A stretch of DNA of 64,000 bases. Source: Aureivirga marina. Its GTDB lineage: Bacteria > Bacteroidota > Bacteroidia > Flavobacteriales > Flavobacteriaceae. The notes beneath the pieces are model-generated. The model was not told where the DNA came from, searched no databases, and worked only from the letters and a program-made list of their open reading frames with translations. Below are positions 51,771-60,515 of this stretch, piece after piece; the first letter of the stretch is position 1, and every line of letters begins with the position of its first letter. Both the position numbers and the translations under genes were made by a program. The DNA lies in assembly GCF_015767265.1 (NCBI RefSeq), contig NZ_JADPIB010000005.1:1-64000 (forward strand), read 5' to 3'.

Positions 51771-53618
51771 ATGAAAAATAAAGTATTGCTATTGCTTTTT
51801 TTTTGCATCCTATCTGTATGTAATTTAAAAGCTCAAGAGAAAAGTATTGCCCCAAAAGAAATTAATGCAACCATTGTAAATCAATCAGAAGTTGTAAATA
51901 TTAAAAAGGTAAATTCTTTAACTTATTCCTATTATTTAAAAGTAATTGTACACAATAAAAGTGGATTTGAAAGCATTATTGATCCTGTTTATTATAGTGA
52001 TGAAACAAAAATCAAAAAACTAAAAGCTACTATTTTAAATCAAAATGGTTCTGAAATTAAAAAGTTTACTAAAAGTGATTTTAAAGATTATAGTGCTGTT
52101 CCAAATGGAACCATTTACTCTGATGATCGAATGAAGTTTTTAGATTACACACCTCTTTCCTATCCGTTTACTTTGATTTTTGAATATGAAATTACAAGTT
52201 CAAACACTAGTAGCATTCCAAGTTGGATTCCTATCAGATTTACAAAAGTTTTAATTGAAAATAGTTCTTATACCTTAAATTATAATCCAAAATTAACAAT
52301 TCAAACAAAAGAAAAAAACTTTAAAAATTATACAATTGAAGATACTAGTTCAGGAAATACAATTAAAAAAACACTTCAATCTGGTTATTTAAAATATGAA
52401 AGTGAATTTGGAAAATATATAAGAGATATAATTCCAATTATGCGTGTAAATGTTAGCCCTTTTCATGTTTCTGGTTATGAAGGAAGTTTTTCAAATTGGA
52501 AAGAATTTGGAAAATTTATGTCTGATAATTTATTAATTGATCGACAAGAAGTTTCAGATGAAACAAAAAATGAAATTTTAAAATTGACTTCCATTACTGA
52601 TAATCCTATAGAAAAAGCAAAAATCGTATACCAATACGTGCAAGACAATACGAGGTATATTAGCGTACAAGTTGGAATTGGTGGAATGCAACCAATTCCT
52701 GCAAAAGAAGTTGATAAAGTAAAATATGGAGATTGTAAAGGACTTTCTAATTATACACAATCTTTACTGCAAATCGTGGGTGTTCCTGCATATTATGCGC
52801 ATGTAGAATCTGGAAATCGTAAAATTGATTTTGACCCAGAATTTGCAGATTTTAGACAAGGAAATCATGTAATTTTATATTTACCTATTTCTGAAGAAGG
52901 AATTTGGTTGGAATGTACAAGTCAAACAATGCCTTTTGGTTTTTTAGGTGATTTCACTGATGATCGTGATGTGGTTGTGATGACTCCAGAAGGTGGAAAA
53001 ATTATGCATACAACTTCTTATTTAAATGAACAAAATAGTATGCTTACAGAAGCAACTATTACTTTTGATTCAGAAGGGAATTTGAATTCTAATGTTTCGA
53101 TTACAACAAAAGGAACACAATATGATGGCAGATTTTATTTAGAATCGCAAAATAAAGAATACATAGAAAAATTCTACAAAAAAAGTCATTGGAATTATTT
53201 AAATAATATTTCTTTTGAAAATATTTCATTTAAAAATGATAAAGAAAAAATTGAGTTTACAGAATCTTTACATGTTAAAGCAAAGAAATACTTAATTCCA
53301 ATTGAACAAAATTATTTATTCTCTATCGACCCTTTTTCAAGAGCAAACTACACTCCTTCTAGAAATAAAAATCGAAAATCGCCAATTATAATCCAACGTG
53401 GATATAAAGATATTTCTGTTTATACAATTAAATTACCTGAAGGTTTTTCAATTCCAGAAGCTATTTTCGAGCCAACAGAATTTTCATGTGAACAAGGAAA
53501 ATATTTTTCTAAACTGGAAAAAATTAGTGAAACAGAATTAAAATATACAAGAGAAATCTCTTTAAATAAAGGAGAATATCCAAAGGAAACTTACAAAGAT
53601 TTCCGTAAGTTTTTTTAG
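51771..53618 (+). CDS. DUF3857 plus transglutaminase-like exported protein
   Basis: 615 residues. Signal peptide (LLLFFCILSVCNLKAQ), an N-terminal DUF3857 beta domain (YSYYLKVIVHNKSGFE), then a transglutaminase-like core with Cys322 in YGDCKGLSNYTQSLL, His in GNHVILYL and the WLECTSQTMPFGFLG element. A C-terminal beta domain (DUF3858-like) closes it. Periplasmic; family members are linked to peptide or glycan modification, exact role unknown. It is followed after 51 bp by a paralogue. Confidence 0.85.
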   Translation: MKNKVLLLLFFCILSVCNLKAQEKSIAPKEINATIVNQSEVVNIKKVNSLTYSYYLKVIVHNKSGFESIIDPVYYSDETKIKKLKATILNQNGSEIKKFTKSDFKDYSAVPNGTIYSDDRMKFLDYTPLSYPFTLIFEYEITSSNTSSIPSWIPIRFTKVLIENSSYTLNYNPKLTIQTKEKNFKNYTIEDTSSGNTIKKTLQSGYLKYESEFGKYIRDIIPIMRVNVSPFHVSGYEGSFSNWKEFGKFMSDNLLIDRQEVSDETKNEILKLTSITDNPIEKAKIVYQYVQDNTRYISVQVGIGGMQPIPAKEVDKVKYGDCKGLSNYTQSLLQIVGVPAYYAHVESGNRKIDFDPEFADFRQGNHVILYLPISEEGIWLECTSQTMPFGFLGDFTDDRDVVVMTPEGGKIMHTTSYLNEQNSMLTEATITFDSEGNLNSNVSITTKGTQYDGRFYLESQNKEYIEKFYKKSHWNYLNNISFENISFKNDKEKIEFTESLHVKAKKYLIPIEQNYLFSIDPFSRANYTPSRNKNRKSPIIIQRGYKDISVYTIKLPEGFSIPEAIFEPTEFSCEQGKYFSKLEKISETELKYTREISLNKGEYPKETYKDFRKFF

Positions 53619-53669
53619 AAAAGTCAAAAAAGCAGACAATGCACAAATTTTATTCAAAAAAAATAAACT

Positions 53670-55637
53670 ATGAAAACAACATTTATTAGAAATTCAATTT
53701 TATTCCTTTTTATTTTTGGAATAAATATATCATTTGCTCAAAATATTAAATTCGGAAATATCTCTGAAGAAGAGTTAAAAGAAGAAAAACATCCGTTAGA
53801 ATCAGACGCAAATGCTGCAATCTTATATAGCTCAAGAGAAGTTTTTTATGGATATAATTCACAAGATGGTTTATATCAAGAAAACAGATATCATTTACGT
53901 TTAAAAATCTATACAAAAGATGGATATAATTATGCAAAAAAAGAAATAGGATTATACGAGCAAAATTCTGGAACAAGAGAAAAACTATTTGAAGTTAAAG
54001 GAGCAACTTATAATTTAGAAAATGGTAAAATTGTAAAGTCTAAATTGAAAAGTAGTGGAATTTTTAAAGAAGAAATTACAGAACATTTTATTAAAAAAAC
54101 AATCACTTTTTCAAATGTAAAAGAAGGAAGCGTTATTGATTTAAAATACAAAATTAGATCTCCTTTTTTGACAAGTATTGATGCTTCCATAATTCAAGAA
54201 AATATACCTATAAAACTTTTAAAACAACGAATTCTAATTCCAGGTTTAATCAGTTTTAACTTGCATTATGGAGGAAGACATCCTTTCAATGTAAATCAAT
54301 CAATGCAAAATGAAACATATGGTTCAGAATCTATCGAAACAGATGTTTATGAAATTCTTGAAAAAAATATTCCATCTTTGAAATCAGAACCTTATTCTGG
54401 AAATTTAGAAGATTATCGTTCTAGAATTGATTTTGAAATTCGTTCTATTAGACCAATAGGTGGAGTTACGAAAGATTATGCAAAAACTTGGGAAAGTGTT
54501 TGTAAAGCAATTTATGAAAACAAAAATTTTGGAGATCAATTAGAAAAAACAAAGCATTTTACAGATGAATTGACTGTTATTACTAGTACAAGTAAAAGTA
54601 AAATGGAAACTGCTCAAAAAATTTATGCTTTTGTAAAAAATAAGATAAAATGGAATGAAAATACTGGAAAATATACTGAAAAAGGAGTAAAAAAGGCATT
54701 TAAAGAAGGAATTGGAAATGTTGCTGATATCAATTTAACTTTAATTTCAATGCTTAGAGCTGCAAATTTACAAGCACATCCTGTATTAATCAGTACCAGA
54801 AATCATGGAAAGACGATGTTTCCAACTTTAGATGGATTTAATTATGTGATTGCATATTTAAAAGATCAAAATGGAAACGAATATTTATTAGATGCTACAG
54901 ATCGTACTTTGGCTTTTGGTTCTTTACCAGATCGTACATTAAATTGGACAGGTCAATTAATTACGGAGAATTTACAAATCAGACAAGTTACATTACCAAG
55001 TTACATCAAAGCAACTCAGAAAAGAAATATTAGCGTAAAAATTGATGAAGATGGTTTTATCACAGGAAATGTAAGAACTTCTTATGATAATAGATTTGCT
55101 TATTATTACCGAAAAAGTTTAGGGAGTCTTTCGAAAGAAAAATTGATGGAAAAAATCGAAGAACAGAACGAAGCTATTGAAGTTACAAACTGTAGAGCTA
55201 GTAATGTTACTGATTTACAAAAGCCAATCATGGAAGTATATCAATTTGAAAGTGAAGAAGGAGTTCAAAAAGTTGGTAATGAATTGTATTTCGATTCTAT
55301 GCTATATTGGGGAGATTCTAAAAATATTTTTACAGCAGATGAGAGAAAATTACCAATTGATTTTATCTCTGCTTGGAATGAAACAAATATCGTTCAATTT
55401 AATATTCCTAATGGTTATACTTTAAAAGCAAAACCTGAAGATTTTAATACTGTTCTACCAGAAGATATTGGATTATTTACTTTTAAAATAGAGCAAAAAG
55501 GAAATAAAATAATCGTGTATTCTATCGTAGAATTCCAAAAAACATTAATCACTCCTGAATATTATAATGATATTAAAGGAATGTTGGATAAAGTTGTAGA
55601 GAAACACGCTGAAAAAATTATTTTAATCAAAAACTAA
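53670..55637 (+). CDS. DUF3857 paralogue with degenerate transglutaminase core
   Basis: 655 residues, same domain order as the gene before: signal peptide (LFIFGINISFAQ), DUF3857, transglutaminase-like core, C-terminal beta domain. The core reads GIGNVADINLTLISMLR: Val351 replaces the nucleophilic cysteine. The histidine position reads FNYVIAYL (Tyr), while the LLDATDRT aspartate remains. It is therefore probably not a cysteine enzyme but a binding partner or scaffold. Co-transcribed with the intact paralogue. Confidence 0.82.
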   Translation: MKTTFIRNSILFLFIFGINISFAQNIKFGNISEEELKEEKHPLESDANAAILYSSREVFYGYNSQDGLYQENRYHLRLKIYTKDGYNYAKKEIGLYEQNSGTREKLFEVKGATYNLENGKIVKSKLKSSGIFKEEITEHFIKKTITFSNVKEGSVIDLKYKIRSPFLTSIDASIIQENIPIKLLKQRILIPGLISFNLHYGGRHPFNVNQSMQNETYGSESIETDVYEILEKNIPSLKSEPYSGNLEDYRSRIDFEIRSIRPIGGVTKDYAKTWESVCKAIYENKNFGDQLEKTKHFTDELTVITSTSKSKMETAQKIYAFVKNKIKWNENTGKYTEKGVKKAFKEGIGNVADINLTLISMLRAANLQAHPVLISTRNHGKTMFPTLDGFNYVIAYLKDQNGNEYLLDATDRTLAFGSLPDRTLNWTGQLITENLQIRQVTLPSYIKATQKRNISVKIDEDGFITGNVRTSYDNRFAYYYRKSLGSLSKEKLMEKIEEQNEAIEVTNCRASNVTDLQKPIMEVYQFESEEGVQKVGNELYFDSMLYWGDSKNIFTADERKLPIDFISAWNETNIVQFNIPNGYTLKAKPEDFNTVLPEDIGLFTFKIEQKGNKIIVYSIVEFQKTLITPEYYNDIKGMLDKVVEKHAEKIILIKN

Positions 55638-55643
55638 AAACAA

Positions 55644-55672
55644 AAAGGCTGTTCAAATGAACAGCCTTTCTT
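55644..55672. terminator. Shared terminator
   Basis: AAAGGCTGTTCA/TGAACAGCCTTT with a tiny loop, between convergent genes. Confidence 0.85.
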
Positions 55673-56131
55673 TTATCTATTTTTTACATTTTCTTCATAA
55701 ATAGAAATCCACTCATCCGCTGTCATTTTACGAACAAGTTCTGCAATTAAATCATAAGGAATTTTCTTTATATTTTTAAATCGAATACAGCTCTTTCCCA
55801 TATCCAATTTATTTGTGCAATGTTTCGGATATTCTTCCTGAAACCATTTTAAAAGTTTAGGTTTTGCATAAATTCCTGAATGATACAAAGCAATAAAATT
55901 CTTCTGCAATGCAATATTCATAAAAGGCAATGGCAAGCTAGTATCACAATGATAACCATCTGGATAAACAGTATGCGGAACAACATATCCAATCATTCCA
56001 TAACTCATCGCTTCTTCAAATTTCTCTGGTAAATTTTCCAAAATCACAGCGCGCAATTTTTCCATTGCTTCTCTCCTATCTTTTGGAATTTTCTCCAAAT
56101 ATTCATCTGGCGAATTTGCTTCAATTTTCAT
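55673..56131 (-). CDS. DUF1801-family protein (YdhG-like)
   Basis: 152 residues. The DUF1801 fold is seen in EEAMSYGMIGYVV, NFIALYHSGIYAKPKLLKWF and GKSCIRFKNIKKIPYDLI. Related proteins are called iron-chaperone-like by similarity to frataxin, with little direct proof. Cytosolic; its stop codon lies directly beside the shared terminator. Confidence 0.82.
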   Translation of the reverse strand: MKIEANSPDEYLEKIPKDRREAMEKLRAVILENLPEKFEEAMSYGMIGYVVPHTVYPDGYHCDTSLPLPFMNIALQKNFIALYHSGIYAKPKLLKWFQEEYPKHCTNKLDMGKSCIRFKNIKKIPYDLIAELVRKMTADEWISIYEENVKNR

Positions 56132-56308
56132 AATTCAAATCTATTTTTTGTTAGTCTTCATTGCAATGTTAAGGATAATTTTTGAAATGAGGTTTAATCA
56201 ATTTTATCTAAAATTTAACAACATAAAAAATATATAATTTGGATTAAAAATTAAATATAATTTCATTTGTAGATGATTATAATTTTTTAAATAAAACTTA
56301 AATTTCCT

Positions 56309-57049
56309 ATGATTAAGATTACAAAAGAAATGACGTTTATGGCTTATGAAATTTCAAAAAAAATTTTTCTAAAACAAATTAAAAAAGAAGAAGGTTTAAA
56401 AATTCTTGTTGAATTAGGTATGAATAAAGATACGGCTGGTTTTCAAATTCAAAATTTCATCCATTTTATACACGGTGAACAATTCACAAGAACTCAAAAT
56501 GAATTTACTACAAAATATTTCCTAGATAAAATTTATGATGATTTTGGAATTAACTCTTTAAAAAATGCAATCTCTGCTTTAGAAAAACATATTGATTATT
56601 ATGAAAACTTACCTAAGGGATCAAAATTACCTGGAAAAAGAAAAATCTTAGACTATTATAAAAAAATTGTAAATGAAAGTTTAACAACAACTAATTTTCA
56701 TCCAACAGAAATTACTGAAGAAGAGCAACTATTCACAGAAGGAAGTATTAAAAAAGTTTTGGTTAATAATTATGAAAGAAATTCATCTGCTAGAAAAAAA
56801 TGTATAGAATATCACGGTTTTAATTGTGCTGTATGTGATATGAATTTTGAAAAATTTTATGGTAAAGAAATAGGAAAAGATTTCATTCATGTTCATCATA
56901 AAATTGATCTTTCGTTAATTAAAAAAACCTATACAGTAAATCCAATAACTGATTTAATTCCTGTCTGTCCAAATTGTCACGCCATGTTACACAAAAAAAC
57001 TCCTGCATATACTATTGAAGAATTAAAATATTTAATTCAAAAAAATTAA
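56309..57049 (+). CDS. HNH endonuclease
   Basis: 246 residues. The C-terminal half is an HNH nuclease with structural zinc: Cys173-x2-Cys176, the active HVHHK at 194-198, then DLIPVCPNCHAMLH with Cys220-x2-Cys223 and His228. This is the McrA/Type IV-like layout. The helical N-terminal half (1-130) has no motif I know. A stand-alone HNH protein of this type may be a restriction nuclease for modified DNA; there is no methyltransferase nearby. Confidence 0.85.
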   Translation: MIKITKEMTFMAYEISKKIFLKQIKKEEGLKILVELGMNKDTAGFQIQNFIHFIHGEQFTRTQNEFTTKYFLDKIYDDFGINSLKNAISALEKHIDYYENLPKGSKLPGKRKILDYYKKIVNESLTTTNFHPTEITEEEQLFTEGSIKKVLVNNYERNSSARKKCIEYHGFNCAVCDMNFEKFYGKEIGKDFIHVHHKIDLSLIKKTYTVNPITDLIPVCPNCHAMLHKKTPAYTIEELKYLIQKN

Positions 57050-57152
57050 ATTCTAATTTCACTCATCTTATCAGAAATTATTCATTATTAATCTTTTGAT
57101 AAATGAGTGAAGCCTAATCACAATTTCATTTTACCTTCAATAATACCAAACA

Positions 57153-57237
57153 GGTGAATGAGCGGAGCTGAAGTTCCAACTACAAACAATTTTATCTTCT
57201 ATAAATATTAATAAGGAGACTGAGCGGAGCCGAAGTC
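57153..57237. repeat. REP-like repeats, copies 2 and 3
   Basis: Cores TGAGCGGAGCTGAAG (57153-57174) and TGAGCGGAGCCGAAGTC (57215-57237), in the same direction as copy 1, on the left flank of the 21-bp tandem array. Confidence 0.75.
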
Positions 57238-57250
57238 CCAACAATAGCTC

Positions 57251-57481
57251 TGTTTCATCCAACTGCAAACCTGTTTTATCCAATTGCAGACCTGTTTTGC
57301 CCAATTGTAGACCTGTTTTACCCAATTGTAGACCTGTTTTACCCAATTGTAGACCTGTTTTATCCAATTGCAGACCTGCTTTGCCCAATTGCAGACCTGT
57401 TTTACTCAATTGCAGACCTGTTTTATCCAATTGCAGACCTGCTTTGCCCAATTGTAGACCTGTTTTACTCAATTGCAGACC
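57251..57481. repeat. 21-bp tandem repeat array, 11 copies
   Basis: Eleven back-to-back 21-bp units with core TTTTAYCCAATTGCAGACC. Units 6-8 are repeated almost exactly as units 9-11 (63-bp higher-order copy). As 21 is a multiple of three, the array is open in one frame on each strand, but no start, signal or neighbour makes it a gene. Confidence 0.92.
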
Positions 57482-57509
57482 TTATTTTATCTCCTATAAT
57501 AGCTAAATT

Positions 57510-57534
57510 GGTGACTGAGCGAAGCCGAAGTCAC
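57510..57534. repeat. REP-like repeat, copy 4
   Basis: TGAGCGAAGCCGAAGTC flanked by GTGAC and CAC so that GTGACT pairs with AGTCAC. It sits on the right flank of the tandem array. No gene is seen in 57050-57653. Confidence 0.75.
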
Positions 57535-57653
57535 AATTTCAGGCTTCATTTATCAAAGAATAAACTCTATTTAATCATTTCACGATCAACAATTTCAATC
57601 AAATTCAATAAATCCGTACATTTATTCCACAATTAACCAAAACACCAAAAACA

Positions 57654-58265
57654 ATGGAAAACCTATGGAATAAAATCGCCGCAAAATATTCGGATAATAA
57701 AGAACTTATTTCTGAAATTTGGAAAAAAATGGAATCCAAATATTCGGAAAGACATAGGCATTATCACAATCTAAAACATATTGAATCGATGTTGCAGTCT
57801 GCAATGTTTTTTAAATCTGAAATCAAAGATTTTGATGCGTTTTTATTTTCCATCTTTTTCCATGATATCATTTATTGTGTTTCCCGAAATGATAATGAAA
57901 AGAAAAGTGCAGAATTGGCTGAAGAATATTTACAACAATTAAATGTTCCAATAAAGATAATTGAGAAATGTAAACAACAAATTAAAGCTACAAAATATCA
58001 TGAAATAGAAGGTTGTTCAGATACTTCTTATTTGATAGATTTAGATTTAGCGGTTTTAGGAACTTCGGAAGAAAAATATAAAGAATATGCTATAAACATT
58101 CGAAAAGAATACAATCGTTATCCTGATTTTCTTTATAAAAGAGGAAGAAAGAAGATTTTAAAGAATTTCTTAGAAAAACAGAATATTTATAAAACAAAAT
58201 ATTTCCAAGAGAACTACGAATCTAAAGCAAAAGAAAATCTAAAACTTGAAATGGAATCTTTTTAG
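57654..58265 (+). CDS. HD-superfamily metal-dependent hydrolase-like protein
   Basis: 203 residues. RHYHNLKHIESML and, 40 residues on, FFHDIIYCVSRNDNEKKSAELA give the H...HD metal site of the predicted HD phosphohydrolases. A C-terminal KRGRKKILKNFLEKQNIY is typical of the same group. Phosphohydrolase activity is inferred; the substrate (nucleotide-like) is unknown. Confidence 0.78.
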   Translation: MENLWNKIAAKYSDNKELISEIWKKMESKYSERHRHYHNLKHIESMLQSAMFFKSEIKDFDAFLFSIFFHDIIYCVSRNDNEKKSAELAEEYLQQLNVPIKIIEKCKQQIKATKYHEIEGCSDTSYLIDLDLAVLGTSEEKYKEYAINIRKEYNRYPDFLYKRGRKKILKNFLEKQNIYKTKYFQENYESKAKENLKLEMESF

Positions 58266-58309
58266 TTTCTTTTTTCAGTAAAAAATAAGATAACTAACTA
58301 TAATTGATG

Positions 58310-58500
58310 TTTTGTACGAAAAATTAATTTAGAATTTAATTGACCTATTTTTTAAATCTTAAAAATCAAGAAGATTGAAAAAAATAGACGAGAAACTGTT
58401 TGAGCTTTAGCGAGTTTTTTGAGTCTTTTTCAAATTTTGTAGATTTGTGATTTAAAAAATAAAGTCTTGATTTTTTTGATTCGTTTTTTTATCAAGAAAA
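58310..58500. repeat. Dispersed intergenic repeat, long copy
   Basis: TTGACCTATTTTTTAAAT at 58340-58357 and GTCTTGATTTTTTTG at 58464 enclose a further 100 bp (TGAGCTTTAGCGAGTTTTTT) missing from the short copy at 48918-49000. It lies between the HD protein gene and sucC; no gene is seen in 58266-58579. Confidence 0.65.
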
Positions 58501-58525
58501 AAATGAATTCTTAATTTCTAAACAT

Positions 58526-58563
58526 AAAAAAAGCTATTCAATCAAACTGAATAGCTTTTTTTA
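58526..58563 (-). terminator. Terminator of sucC
   Basis: AAAGCTATTCA/TGAATAGCTTT with a 7-nt loop and A/T tracts on both sides. Confidence 0.88.
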
Positions 58564-58579
58564 TATGTAAAAATATTAA

Positions 58580-59773
58580 TTAGCTTAATACTTCTTGTAC
58601 TTTATCAGCAGCTTCTTGGAACTCTACAACTGAATGTACAGCTAATCCACTAGCATCGATTAATTCTTTCGCTTCTTTTGCGTTTGTTCCTTGTAAACGA
58701 ACGATTAATGGTACATTGATATCATCTCCCATGTTCTTGTATGCATCTACAATACCTTGAGCAACTCTATCACAACGTACGATTCCTCCAAAGATGTTTA
58801 CTAAAATAGCTTTTACTTTAGGATCTTTTAAGATGATTCTGAAAGCAGTTTCCACACGCTTAGCATCTGCAGTTCCACCAACATCTAAGAAGTTAGCTGG
58901 GTCTCCTCCTGCTTGCTTAATTAAATCCATAGTTCCCATCGCTAATCCAGCTCCGTTTACCATACATCCAACGTTTCCATCTAAGGCAACATAGTTTAAT
59001 CCTGCTGCATTCGCTTCTACTTCGATTGGATTTTCTTCACGTAAATCACGTAATTCAGCGTAATTTTTGTGACGGTATAAAGCGTTATCATCTAAAGTAA
59101 CTTTAGCATCTACTGCTAAAACTTTATCATCAGATGTTTTTAATACTGGATTAATTTCAAATAATGAAGCATCAATTCCTACGTATGCGTTATATAAAGC
59201 TGTAACGAACTTAGTCATTTCTTTGAACGCAGCTCCAGAAAGACCTAAATTGAAAGCGATTTTTCTAGCTTGGAATGGTTGTAATCCTGCTAAAGGATCA
59301 ATTTCTTCCGTGAAAATTAAATGAGGAGTTTCTTCAGCAACAGTTTCGATGTCCATTCCACCTTCTGTAGAATACATAATCATGTTTCTTCCAGTAGCTC
59401 TGTTTAAAAGAACTGACATGTAGTATTCTTCTGGCTCAGAATCACCAGGATAGTATACATCTTCCGCAATAAGAACTTGGTTTACTTTCTTTCCTTCTGC
59501 TGAAGTTTGAGGTGTTACTAAGTTCATTCCGATAATTTGGTCAGAGATAGTTTCAACTTCTTCTAAGTTTTTTGCTAACTTAACTCCACCACCTTTTCCA
59601 CGTCCTCCTGCGTGAACTTGTGCTTTAACAACATACCACTCTGTTCCTGTTTCTGCAGTTAATTGTTTTGCTGCATCTACAGCTCCTTTATGGTTATCAG
59701 CAACTATTCCGCGTTGAATTCTAACGCCAAAAGTATTCAGAATTTCCTTTCCTTGATATTCGTGTAAGTTCAT
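58580..59773 (-). CDS. sucC: Succinate-CoA ligase, beta subunit
   Basis: 397 residues from ATG 59773 ([12 protein letters not shown], the standard start); an earlier frame start at 59818 has no support. ATP-grasp N-terminal half ([20 protein letters not shown]) and C-terminal CoA-ligase half ([33 protein letters not shown]). It makes succinate plus CoA and NTP from succinyl-CoA in the TCA cycle with the alpha subunit SucD, which is not in this window. Confidence 0.95.
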   Translation of the reverse strand: MNLHEYQGKEILNTFGVRIQRGIVADNHKGAVDAAKQLTAETGTEWYVVKAQVHAGGRGKGGGVKLAKNLEEVETISDQIIGMNLVTPQTSAEGKKVNQVLIAEDVYYPGDSEPEEYYMSVLLNRATGRNMIMYSTEGGMDIETVAEETPHLIFTEEIDPLAGLQPFQARKIAFNLGLSGAAFKEMTKFVTALYNAYVGIDASLFEINPVLKTSDDKVLAVDAKVTLDDNALYRHKNYAELRDLREENPIEVEANAAGLNYVALDGNVGCMVNGAGLAMGTMDLIKQAGGDPANFLDVGGTADAKRVETAFRIILKDPKVKAILVNIFGGIVRCDRVAQGIVDAYKNMGDDINVPLIVRLQGTNAKEAKELIDASGLAVHSVVEFQEAADKVQEVLS

Positions 59774-59802
59774 TACTAATTTTTGTTTAATAATCGTATG
59801 AG

Positions 59803-59810
59803 CAAATGTA
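59803..59810 (-). promoter_or_regulatory. -7 box of sucC
   Basis: TACATTTG on the minus strand, identical to the rpsA -7 box, 30 bp before the start codon. No clear -33 TTG at the right distance. Confidence 0.55.
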
Positions 59811-59974
59811 ATAATCAATTATCAGAAATAGGAAAAAAATTAGAAAAAAATTATTTTTTTATGAGGATATTAAATTCCTTTATTTATAAATTCATGAAAA
59901 CATGTAAACTACTATAAGTTTCTCATTTATTTCTTTATAAATACAGGCTTATTTTCAAGTAAATTTTAATTATA

Positions 59975-60005
59975 AACAAAAAAATCTCCCAAAAAAAGGA
60001 GATTT
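59975..60005 (-). terminator. Terminator of the 60037 gene
   Basis: AAATCTCC/GGAGATTT with an 8-nt loop, then a T-run on the minus strand. Confidence 0.8.
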
Positions 60006-60036
60006 ATTTTTTCACACGTAATGGAAAGTCTTTCTT

Positions 60037-60393
60037 CTAATTTACATCGACAAAAATATCTGCATCTGACAAATTCCAATCGTTTTCTAAAAGTAATTCT
60101 TTAATATATTTTGCTTTTTTCTTTCTTAAATAAAAAACTTCAGCTTTTCCAGCATATACACGAATTGATAAATCTGCACCAAAAAGATGTGTATCAATTT
60201 TCACATTACGAATCGAACGAAATGCATGTGTTTCTTCATCATGTGAAAACAAATGCCAGTTTCTTCGTTTTACCGTCAATAATTTCTTTTCCGTATCCAC
60301 TGTTATTCGCCAAGGTCTTAAAATAGCCATCGGATGCCCATTAAAAACCAGCGCAATTGTGGATGATTTTGCATTTACAATTTCTTTTTCCAT
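60037..60393 (-). CDS. Hypothetical PH-like small protein
   Basis: 118 residues, not recognised. Alternating strands (TIALVFNGHPMAILRPWRIT, LTVKRRNWHLFSHDEETHAF) followed by one helix (KKAKYIKELLLEND) recall bacterial PH-like domains. Cytosolic. It stands alone between sucC and the large T9SS gene. Confidence 0.6.
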   Translation of the reverse strand: MEKEIVNAKSSTIALVFNGHPMAILRPWRITVDTEKKLLTVKRRNWHLFSHDEETHAFRSIRNVKIDTHLFGADLSIRVYAGKAEVFYLRKKKAKYIKELLLENDWNLSDADIFVDVN

Positions 60394-60459
60394 CTTATAG
60401 GAATTTTAATATCATATTGTAAATATATTTAAATATTTAAGACCAAAAATCAATTTTCA

Positions 60460-60501
60460 AAAAAAATAAAACGATACTAATATTTCTATAAACATCGTTT
60501 T
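60460..60501 (-). terminator. Terminator of the large T9SS gene
   Basis: AAAACGAT/ATCGTTTT with an 18-nt loop and a T-run on the minus strand, 15 bp past the stop. Confidence 0.65.
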
Positions 60502-60515
60502 ATTTCTTTATTTAT

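Noticed and set aside
57251-57481. CRISPR array
   Set aside because: Units are contiguous without unique spacers, and no cas genes are near.
57137-57506. Open frames on both strands across the 21-bp array (repeated LQLGKTG and NCRPVLP)
   Set aside because: They exist only because 21 is a multiple of three. No start context, signal, promoter or downstream terminator supports a gene.
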